From Plutella xylostella (lineage: Eukaryota > Arthropoda > Insecta > Lepidoptera > Plutellidae): a stretch of DNA of 64,000 nucleotides. Location: the NCBI RefSeq assembly GCF_932276165.1, contig NC_064006.1, forward strand, positions 8,508,501-8,572,500, given 5' to 3'. Made by a program: the position numbers and the translations under genes. The stretch's first letter is position 1. Every line of letters begins with the position of its first letter. Shown here piece by piece: positions 56,109 through 64,000 of the stretch. Under the pieces are notes generated by a model. The model was not told where the DNA came from, did not search any database, and worked only from the letters and a program-made list of their open reading frames with translations.

Positions 56109-56800
56109 ATAAATATGTGGGGACATCTCACACACGGCCATCCGACCCCAAGTTAGGCAGAACCTGTGTTATGGGTGTCGGACAGCTGATATATCTACAC
56201 AAATACATAGATAGATAGATACTAAATATAAATATCAACACCCAAGACCCGAGTACAAATATCTGTCTTTAAACAAATATCTGCCCCAGCCGGGAATCGA
56301 ACCCGGGACCATCGGCTCAGTAGTCAGGTCACTAACCACTACGCCATTCGGTCGTCAAAGACGACAAATTATTATTATCTTATCACTATATACCTTAATA
56401 TTATGAGTTTTTACTAATGACAAAGTCTGTATTCTTTGCCCTGAGGCTAATGCTAATAGCATTACAGTCTTTTTAGTGAGAAGTTCTAAGTTAATTGTTT
56501 CGTTACACAATCCGCTTAGGTAATCTAGCACGATGTTAGGATTCCAAGTAACGTTATATTTTGGAAATGTAGGTCTTAATTTAAATATACCCCTAAAAAA
56601 TCTTTTTAATCTTTCGTCTTCAGAAACCTTATTGGTGTTAATTAATGCTATAGCAGAACGGTGAGAATTTAGCGTCCCATAAGATGATCCTAAACGATAA
56701 CAGTTAGATAAAAAATCAAGAATGTTATTTACATTAGCATTATAAAAATCAAAAGCTTTTTCGTGACAGTACTTCCACCATAATTTCCATCTATACTCTA
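55631..56800 (-). pseudogene. Tyrosine recombinase of the DIRS type, split by a SINE
   Basis: The upstream part (56800-56370) encodes YGTLNSHRSAIALIN and ALASGQRIQTLSL, the latter holding the first catalytic Arg. Downstream of the SINE (56065-55631) come TIGRWLKETLSASG, the box FSAHSTRHAATSSA with His-x-x-Arg, SAGWTEHS with Trp in the usual His/Trp position, and the nucleophile in IFANFYNRP. Spacing fits DIRS/Ngaro recombinases. A Crypton origin is possible but the flanking repeats favour DIRS. Only the SINE disrupts the frame. Confidence 0.75.
56073..56355 (-). mobile_element. tRNA-derived SINE in the recombinase
   Basis: A poly(T) run of about 30 at 56073-56102 is the A tail on the minus strand; the head at 56290-56355 has box B (GGTTCGATTCCCGGC reversed) and box A. 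AATTATTATT flanks both sides as the TSD. Confidence 0.9.
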
Positions 56801-56815
56801 ATTTTTAATTCCGCG

Positions 56816-56989
56816 GAATTCTGACATTTCATTAGTGATACCACTAAAAAAGCTCTTCACCGAAAAAAGGTAAAATTTGGATCCATTTAAGGGCAATATT
56901 TTTTTAAATGTTTTCATAGAAAAACATAAATCTAAATATTTACTTGCTCAAGTGAAGTAGGTAATACAAAAATAACAAATATTTCAATA
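56816..56989. other. Unassigned AT-rich stretch
   Basis: No recognisable element between the truncated DIRS-like copy and the next repeat. Confidence 0.3.
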
Positions 56990-57235
56990 CTAGCTGTTGC
57001 CACGAGCTTCGCTTCAACTTAATTAGTTTTCCCGTGGGAAAAAAGTAGCCTTTTTATCGCGGAATTCCCTGGATTAACACATAAGCTATTACGTGTTAAT
57101 CCAGGGTGTCAGCTAACTCCATTCCAAATTTCATTAAAATCGGTTCAGTTGTTTTGACGTGAAGAAGTAACAAAGGTACACACATTCATACATACACGCA
57201 CATACTCACAAACTTTCGCATATATAATATTAACT
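56990..57235 (-). mobile_element. Helitron-like repeat
   Basis: CTAGCTGTTGCCACGAGCTTC, then TTTTCCCGTGGGAAAAAAGT, AAATCGGTTCAGTTG and CAAACTTTCGCATATA; the same family as 6588-6788 and 6950-7142. An internal GATTAACAC...GTGTTAATC hairpin is present. Confidence 0.6.
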
Positions 57236-57399
57236 AAAATCACGACTCACGACCATTGTATCGAATTAATTTTAATTACTTTATTTTATTCTTTAGCATG
57301 GCATCACTTGCTACTAAATTCAGGGATAACAAACCTTTTTAATCGATTTCTAATAAAAGATTCTCAATTCGGTAAGTACATAATATGTTCGGGTTCTAC

Positions 57400-58060
57400 C
57401 TTTTTTGGCATAAGATTTATTTGCCTAATCTCGTATTGCATAGTAACGTTTGGTCAAAGTCTCGTTACGCCGAATCTTGAATAGCCTAATAATGCTATGG
57501 CATAGGTTTATACAAAGTAATAATATTCGTTTGGCTTTAACTTTGACGGAGCGTCTCCCTACACAGCGCAAACTGGTGGTTCCGCTGTTTGGAAAACGCT
57601 CCGCTCCGCTTCGCTGCGCTCCGCTTTGGTTTTGATGAACATGTGCACCTAACACGCTCCTCCTCGCTTTGCTCGTCGTCGCACCTATTTTTAGGTTTCG
57701 ATCTCATGGGGTTTGTAATAATTAAATTGGTAGTTAACTTTCGATTTTTTGATCATACAATATCGTGATTTTCGGGATGTAGGAGAAAAATACCACAATT
57801 TGTACATTTACTACGTACTTAATATATTATTTATTAAGATAACATTACGAGAAACAAGATTATACATAGGTATAGACGAACATAAATTTGAGAAAACGAA
57901 ACTTACGTGTTTAAAGATTGTGCCTAAAGAGTTTTAGACGAAACGAGCCTTATGCCACATAAGTCTTGGCAAAGTGATGGTTCGGCCAAAAAAGTTTAGA
58001 CCATACGAGTTATGCGAAATGAGTTTTGGTCAATAAAGATTATGCGAGATGAGCGGAACC
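57400..58060. mobile_element. Unclassified element X2, related to X1 by its core
   Basis: 57590-57705 is an inverted single copy of the X1 core (CTCCGCTTCGCTGCGCTCCG, GCACCTAACACGCTCCTCCT, GCTCGTCGTCGCACC). Its arms differ from X1: short phrases such as GCCTAA, GGCATAAG and GGTCAAA recur on the left and TTATGCGA, GGTCAA and GACGAAACGAG on the right. Confidence 0.45.
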
Positions 58061-58149
58061 CAATATGTTCGGTATATAGGTAACTATGTAAGATTATTGG
58101 AACTGCACCATATTAACATATGACAATCCATTAAGCCTAATAAACAAAT

Positions 58150-58480
58150 ATGTTTTTTTTTAATGTATAAGTATGTTTATATGTTTGTTGGTATGTATGT
58201 TTGTCCGAATATCTCGGAAACGATTGATCCGATTGTTACTATTCTTTTTTAGAGTTCCGTACCTGAAAAGGAAAAAAGGAACCCTTTGTCTTGAACCCGT
58301 TGTCCGTCTGTCTGTCACCACCCTTTTTCTCAGAAACGGTTAAAGATATCAAGTTAATATTTCATATAGATGTACATAATGATGAAATTAAAAGGAAAAA
58401 TATCTCAGGTAAGTAGACTTGTACGGAACCCTCAGTGCGCGAGTCCAACTGGCACTTGGCCGGTTTCTTATCGTTGACCT
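58150..58480. repeat. Interspersed repeat with AGTTCCGTACC start and TTGGCCGGTTT end
   Basis: Contains CGGAAACGATTGATCCG, AGAGTTCCGTACCTGAAAAG, CCGTCTGTCTGTCACC and GGAACCCTCAGTGCGCGAG. This phrase set is a common insect interspersed repeat; class not assigned. Confidence 0.5.
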
Positions 58481-58517
58481 TTCGCGTTGTGATAGTTTGT
58501 TGATTTTTATAAACGTT

Positions 58518-58646
58518 ATGGAGCCACAACCTGGCCCTTCCCAGGAAGCGGCCCCATCTGACAGAGCACAAGATTCAGACTTTCTCTCTCCCAGAAAGAA
58601 GCGTCCTCGTGGTTCTTTTGCACCTAACGTATGGTCTATACGTTAG
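58518..58646 (+). other. Small unassigned ORF (42 residues), possible transposon 5' end
   Basis: MEPQPGPSQEAAP then SPRKKRPRGSF, with a nuclear-localisation-like KKRPR. It stops inside the palindrome at 58616-58654. It looks like a truncated start of a transposon protein; a real small gene is possible but unsupported. Confidence 0.25.
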
Positions 58647-58654
58647 GTGCAAAA
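58616..58654. repeat. Perfect 17 bp-arm palindrome
   Basis: TTTTGCACCTAACGTAT, five-base spacer, ATACGTTAGGTGCAAAA. The GTTAGGTGCA part also occurs in the X1/X2 core. Confidence 0.8.
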
Positions 58655-58749
58655 TCATTCTAAATATTTAAAAATATAATATAGAAAATTGTCCGGATAC
58701 AACTGATGTTCAGACTCGCATTGAAAAAAGTACCCAGCCAAAAAAGGTT

Positions 58750-59095
58750 TGTGATCTCTGACATGTCAAAAATGGATAACTGTCAGAATTCCGTGAGATA
58801 AAAGATTAGAGATTAGAAGTATATTGAGCTTTGGTACTTGATGTTATAGAAGAGATCATGACGTCTAACGCCGTTTCCGGTACTCCTTGTATGATAAATG
58901 CTTCCCGCATAATATGCTCGCTGCCAAGGAAAGGTGGGTAGATAATTTAAACACAATTTTTGGGTTCGCATACATTTTATTGATGACTCAAAGAATATAG
59001 GCTGGATGGTGAAACCAAACCATACCGCGATGTAGAACGGTGACGACACCGCCATCTAGTGACACGTATAGGAACTAAAATCTCTAACTTAAACA
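58750..59095 (-). repeat. Pao2 3' LTR (outer edge not resolved)
   Basis: On the minus strand GGGCGGCGGCA is followed by TGTTTAAGTTAGAGATT, the same tract-then-TGT arrangement as in Pao1. The outer boundary cannot be set because the 5' LTR is beyond the window. Confidence 0.5.
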
Positions 59096-59340
59096 TGCCG
59101 CCGCCCAAGAACGGTTACGTTCTTCAAAATGTGTAAATAAACAAGGTTAAACAAATCAAAACTTTGAGCTACCTATCTGACGAATAAATGAATTGAGATC
59201 ATATAACAACAATACAGTAGGTAGTAGGTAACCTTATTCAACAACAATAAAATATGTGAGTTTACAATTTTTAACAAAAACAATCTAGCTTTTCTAATTA
59301 AGTAAGTGCTTAAAACTAATACTAAAACTAATAAAAACAT

Positions 59341-60378
59341 TCAGGTCAAGGGAAGAGGGCATAATTTTGTTACAGGTCTTTTAAACACATTATTTTTATA
59401 TTGTAGCGTAACAACTCTAGTTATGCCATCTGCACCTGGATGTTTTTCAATCACCCGACCTAGAAGCCATTTACCAGGGGGTAGTCGATCGTCCTTTACC
59501 AATACAACGGTTCCTATCGGTATATCAGGTTGATTTTTGGAGCATTTATAGCGATGCTGCATATTTGTTAAGTACTCTGATTGCCAGCGACGCCAAAGGG
59601 TTTGAACAAATCGTTGCACTGTGTGCCAGCGATTAAGGTGAGAGACGTTAGTATCGACTAAGCTTTTTCCTGGTACTACAATAGGAGGTTCTCCAATGAG
59701 AAAATGACCGGGAGTTAACGGAGGTTCATCAGCAGATGAATCCATTACAGTGAGAGGTCTCGAATTCACACAAGCCTCAACTTGCGCAAGGAAGGTTGAA
59801 AATTGTTCGTACGTGAGTAAAGTCTGTCCGATTACACGTTTAAGGTGTCCTTTTATGGACTTTACACCGGATTCCCAAAGTCCGCCAAAATGTGGGGCAC
59901 CTGGTGGGTTAAAATGCCAGGTTGTTTGATCATTTGCCAGAAGTTCAGCAATTTCTGAGACGACAGTGGATTTCAGACTCTTAAAAGCCAAATCTAATTC
60001 TCGGGAGGCACCGACAAAATTGGTACCACAGTCGCTCCATAGATCCTGACAGTGTCCACGACGTGATGTGAACCGCCTGAATGCGGCTAAGTAAGCAGCG
60101 GAAGTTAAGTCACTCACTAACTCCAAGTGAATGGCTTTTGTGACGGTACACACAAATAGAGCTATGTAAGCCTTGTAAGTCCTATTACATCTACCTGGGT
60201 ACATTTTCAACAAAAACGGGCCAGCATAGTCAACACCGGATGTGAGGAAGGGAAGAGCTGGTGTAACTCTATGCTTCGGTAAATTACCCATGAAAGGGGC
60301 AGTTGGTTGTGCTCGTTGTTTAAAACATATTATACATTTTCTTACAATTCTTTTTACAACATCTTTACCACGAATTAT
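59341..60378 (-). pseudogene. Pao2 integrase, C-terminal part
   Basis: A 316-residue open frame from 60291, with homology back to 60378. It has TSGVDYAGPF (D), LWSDCGTNFVGA (D) and HFGGLWESGVKS (E), PLTPGHFLIGEPP, and ends with PPGKWLLGRVIEKHPGADG. The zinc-binding CIICFKQRA lies just upstream of the first Met in the same frame, next to the LINE junction. Confidence 0.88.
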
Positions 60379-61758
60379 CCAGTATTTATACTTACTTACT
60401 TACTCCGCTGGCTCAGCGACCCAAAGTGAGTCTTGGCCTCCGATACAAGAGATCGCCACTTCTGACGGTCCAGTGCAGTCTCCCGCCAGTCAACGACTTG
60501 TAACTCGCGCAGGTCCGCCTCCACCGCGTCACTCCAGCGGTACCTGGGCCGGCCCACCGGTCGGCGCCCCGTCGGACGGCCCATGTAGGCTCTTTTTGCG
60601 CTACGATCTTCTCCCATTCTCTGGAGATGGCCTAGCCAGCGAAGTCTGTGGGCTTTTGTTTCTCCCACTATGTTAGCCCCCGCCATCAGATCTTCCAGTT
60701 CGGCGTTTTTCAGGACTCTCCAGCTTCCATCGGGTCTCTGTCTTGGGCCAAAGATCTTCCTTAGGACCTTCCGTTCCGCCACCAGCAGTTTGCTCTCTTC
60801 TTTCTGCGTTAACGTCCAGGCCTCACACCCGTACATCAGTATCGGTCTTATTACCGTTTTGTAAATTCTGAGTTTGGTGTTTCTGCTCAGAAGCCTAGAC
60901 GTCAACACTTTATGCAAAGCGGCACTGCAGCGCAGGAAGCTTTGGATGCGGGTATCGATTTCCTCGTCGCGAGTGTTCGTATCCGTGACAGTGCAACCTA
61001 GGTATTTAAACCGGGAGACCCCTTTGTACGTCACATCTCCAACATGCAGGTCTTGTCTGCGAACGGACTTGTCCTTGTAGCGCTTCATGTGGAGATATTC
61101 GGATTTTCCGCGGTTTATTCTTAAACCAATTTTTCCGGCTTCTGTATCAAGGAGTTTCGCAGCTTTCCGAACCTCTTCAGCTGTTTTGCCCAGCACCGCT
61201 AGGTCATCGGCATAGCCAACCACCTTGTGCTTTCCATTGAGTTGTAGCCCGAAGTCAAGTTCTAAAACTCCTCTGAGAACATGCTCCAGGGCTAGGTTGA
61301 AAAGCATAGGCGATAGGGCATCCCCCTGCTTTAGACCGGTGACCACCGCGAACTCATCCGTCAGTTCTCCTCCAACACGAACCTTCATCCTACTCTCCTT
61401 TGTGGCAACCTCAACCATGCTCACTATTTTTGCCGGTATTTTAAAGTTGCGTAGGATAGTGAACAGCGCTTCTCGATCAATGCTGTCGTACGCCTTAGTA
61501 AAGTCCACGAAAAGTGAATGGATGCTCTGCGCGTATTCCCATTTCTTCTCCATAAGCTGCTTCAGGAGGAAGATCTGATCGACTGTACTACGGTTGCGTC
61601 TAAAGCCACACTGATAATCACCAAGGATTTTTTCCGTGTATGGCTCCAATCGCTTGAGCAACACGTAGGACAGGACCTTATACGCTGTCGGGAGCGACGC
61701 AATGCCACGATAGTTGGTACACTTCTTTTTGGACCCTTTTTTGTGGTCCAGTATTTAT
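60379..61758 (-). mobile_element. RTE-like LINE, 5'-truncated, TSD CCAGTATTTAT
   Basis: The 11 bp duplication is at 60379-60389 and 61748-61758. The 3' tail on the minus strand is (AAGT)n (60390-60404). 1358 bp long. Starts in RT near NYRGIASLP. Confidence 0.92.
60396..61664 (-). pseudogene. RTE-like reverse transcriptase, N-terminally truncated
   Basis: 422 residues: CGFRRNRSTVDQIF, FVDFTKAYDSID, GLKQGDALSPMLFN, VVGYADDLAVLG (active site), YLGCTVTDTN, MYGCEAWTL and the C-terminal GRRPVGRPRYRWSDAVEADL with WRETALDRQKWR. Endonuclease and the first RT blocks are absent. The remaining frame is open. Confidence 0.9.
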
Positions 61759-63967
61759 GCCGAACATAATTAAATGTGAGTTGGTGACCGCCGTGTAATG
61801 TCTTGTGATGTGCATCAGAAACAATCAGTTCACTCAGATAACATTTATTACTTAGTAAGATCGGTGACTTCATATCATTTGAAATAGGAGCATTTACAAG
61901 CCGACCTCCAACTCTCAGTACATTGTTGCTATCCAAATATGGGTTCAATGTGTACAATTTACTTGTTTTAGGAACAGTTTTTCCTTGTGACAATAACTCA
62001 ATTTCATTCTTGAACTGTACAGATTGCGACATTTTTACACAAGTATTTACAGCGTAATTCAGTTCAGTTGTAGTCAGGTAAGTAACTAGTTTTTGTTTCT
62101 TTTCTATCTTAGCTTTACAATTATTTACAAATCTCAGACAAAAGGCTGTGACACGAATCAGTTTCAGTAAACTTGAGTATTTTGTCAAGTGAGAGTTTAC
62201 ATTTTTATCGTCTTCTTCTGTACATACATGGGCAATTACTTTCGTCTTAGATTCTAAATTTGTTTCAGGTATATCAGTTTCTATACATACATCTTCACAG
62301 TTTCTCAAAAATTGTGGGCCTTCCCACCATAGTTTTGACTCCGCGAGATCATTTGGCATTACACCGCGAGAGGCTAAGTCAGCAGGATTGTCCGCCGATC
62401 TGACATGATGCCATTGGCTACTATTTGTGGTCATCAATATTTCGGACGTGCGATTTGCGACAAAAGTTGTCCATGTACTCGGAGTCTTACGTAACCAGGC
62501 CAAAACTATGGTTGAGTCTGTCCATGCAAAAATATTATCATCAGATACATTTAGGCTTGTTTTAAATTGTTGTATCATCCTAGCAAGTAATACAGCACCA
62601 CATAGTTCTAGGCGTGGTAATGAAACTTGTTTTACAGGCGCAGGTTTAGCCTTTGCAGTGACAAAGCTTACTCTTACTTCATTACCATCCCACACTCGTA
62701 AGTAAATAACACATCCATATGCTGCATTAGATGCGTCACTAAAGCCGTGTAGTTCAATTTTTGCAGTTGTGTCTACAGTTCCATGCCAACGAGGAAGCAG
62801 AATGGGTTGTGAGTTTACAAAATTACTAAGGTAAGTAAACCATTCACACTTTAGTTCATCAGTTAAATCTTCGTCCCAACCTAAGCCAGCTAGCCACAAT
62901 TTTTGCATGAAAATTTTCAGAAGAATGACAGAGGGAGCGAGCCAACCTAAGGGGTCGAAGGTTTTTCCAATTGCAGACAGTACATTGCGTTTTGTAACAT
63001 TATCAGTCTTAAAGTCCAGAGTAATCGTTAATTCGAACATGTCACTTTGAGGGTTCCACTTTATACCTAATGCTTTCACTACATCATCGATTTTAATGTT
63101 CACTGCACTTTCAGAACCCTGCATAGAATCAGGTATTTCACTCAACACTTTTGCACTATTAGACGACCACTTGTGTAGAGGTAAACCGCCGCGCTCTAAC
63201 AACTCTGTTATGCGCTGTCTCATTCTTACAGCTTCATCTTCCGTAGATGCGCCGGTCATCAAGTCATCCATGTAAAAATCTGTTTTCAGGACATCAGCGA
63301 CATCTGGGAAGTCTGCGCGTTCGTCGTCTGCCAGTTGATGTAACGTTCTTATGGCCATGAAAGGTGCACTGGAGGTGCCATAAGTTATCGTCAGTAGTCT
63401 GTATTCTCGTATCGGTTCATTAGTTGTTTCACGCCATAGGATTCTTTGGTAGTCTACATCATCCTTTGAAATAAGAATCTGTCTGTACATTTTTTGTATA
63501 TCAGAGATCAGGCAATATTTGTGTTTTCTCCATCTTGTTATTAAATCTCTAATATCTTGTTGAAGTGGAGGACCAATCATCAATTCATCATTTAATGAAT
63601 TTCCTTTTGCAGGTTTAGCAGTTGCATCGAAAACTACTCGGAGTTTCGTGCTAAGGCTCATAGGTCTTGGAACTGCGTGATGTGGTAAGTAATATTTACT
63701 TTGTGTTTCTTTCTCCTTTTCAGATGCTAATCTAATTGTGTTCTTTTTTTTTTCAGGTATCAACTTAACATCGTCTGTGTCTTCGTCTTCTTCAGTGACA
63801 ATCTCCATATGCCCTAGTGACTCATACTGCCTCATAAATTTACAGTATTCTTCTTTCAATTCAGGTTTGTGAGCGAAACGTCGTTCCATTTGATGTAAGC
63901 GATTGAGTGCAAGAGATCTGGAATCTCCGAGGTTAGTAGGTTTTTCATCTTTGAATGGCAATCTCAA
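61759..63967 (-). CDS. Pao2 RT, RNase H and integrase start
   Basis: Open on the minus strand from the window edge. RT: FDATAKPAKGNSLNDELMIG, MYRQILISKDDVDYQRILW (short quotes), TYGTSSAPFMAIRT and the active site FYMDDLMTG. RNase H: GFSDASNAAYG and FAWTDSTIVLAWL. Integrase begins at HGGHQLTFNYVRHKYW and is then cut by the LINE. All catalytic residues visible here are conserved. Confidence 0.9.
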
Positions 63968-64000
63968 TACGTATCTACCAGTATCTGTTCTTGTGTATGT

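Larger units (their letters stand above)
55151..56815 (-). mobile_element. DIRS-like (tyrosine recombinase) retrotransposon 3' part
   Basis: Contains a tyrosine recombinase on the minus strand and, beyond its 3' end, three related repeat blocks: A at 55151-55245, B (inverted copy of the start of A) at 55429-55494, and C (direct copy of the later part of A) at 55497-55548. Inverted repeats plus an internal complementary or split copy are what DIRS-group elements use instead of LTRs. Gag and RT are absent, so the right end is truncated near 56815. A SINE interrupts the recombinase. Confidence 0.6.
59095..64000 (-). mobile_element. Pao2: second BEL/Pao element, 3' part
   Basis: Runs off the right edge. 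Coding order on the minus strand from the edge: end of protease linker, RT, RNase H, integrase (63967-61759 and 60378-59341), about 245 bp of untranslated sequence, polypurine-like tract, LTR. The sequence differs throughout from Pao1. An RTE-like LINE splits the integrase. Apart from that the frame is open. Confidence 0.88.

Noticed and set aside
1..64000. CRISPR array or bacterial operon
   Set aside because: The sequence is clearly eukaryotic; the only regular array (18880-19342) has variable spacers that are themselves repeated, and no cas-like gene exists.

Overview
This window looks like moth or butterfly (Lepidoptera) genomic DNA. The evidence is an AT-rich background full of the TAGGTAGGTACC-type strings common in that order, intron-rich host genes with GC-rich exons, short-LTR Mag-like Gypsy and BEL/Pao elements, tRNA-derived SINEs, and Helitron-like repeats ending in CTAGT. 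The order is inferred from repeat style; no species can be named. I saw no tRNA, rRNA or CRISPR feature.

Host genes. (1) 1-10297, minus: Cfap206, an axonemal radial-spoke-base protein, in 11 phase-consistent exons with the last few codons off the left edge. (2) 46845-51018, minus: a six-exon, 231-residue DEK_C plus SWIB domain protein (UAF30/spp27-like). (3) 51664-54009 and beyond, plus: the first four exons of Nop14, a ribosome biogenesis factor. Genes 2 and 3 are head to head with a 645 bp shared promoter interval.

The centre, about 13.9-44.8 kb, is one nested transposon complex whose layers can be ordered from target-site duplications (TSDs). A roughly 93 bp TA-flanked MITE was split by a minus-strand BEL/Pao element (LTRs 14019-14631 and 44667-44780, TSD GATGG). 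That Pao element then received a Harbinger-type MITE in its 3' LTR (TSD TTA), a plus-strand Gypsy element (Gypsy1, 17635-32020), a Mag-like Gypsy element (Gypsy2, 32220-36690, TSD ACCAC, identical 100 bp LTRs, intact ORF) and a CR1-group LINE (LINE-B, about 38.5-43.84 kb). Gypsy1 carries a SINE and a LINE (LINE-A); LINE-A carries a hAT-like foldback element (TSD ATCTAAAA), which carries a LINE fragment. LINE-B carries a second hAT-like MITE (TSD GTGAGGTG).

The most striking signal is the Gypsy1 leader between the 5' LTR and gag. It holds at least 15 copies of a TCATGTAGGTG-like motif, ten of them in a 45-54 bp periodic array followed by a TATGCAAT or TGTGCAAT core and AT-rich sequence. The position and layout recall the Su(Hw) insulator array of Drosophila gypsy, though the best conserved part of the motif is different.

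The right part (54-64 kb) lies in Nop14 intron 4 or beyond. It contains an unclassified element with phased CGAA arms and a 170 bp tandem core, a related single inverted core at 57.6 kb, a truncated DIRS-like tyrosine-recombinase element with inverted and direct terminal repeats, and the 3' two thirds of a second BEL/Pao element (Pao2) interrupted in its integrase by an RTE-like LINE with an 11 bp TSD.
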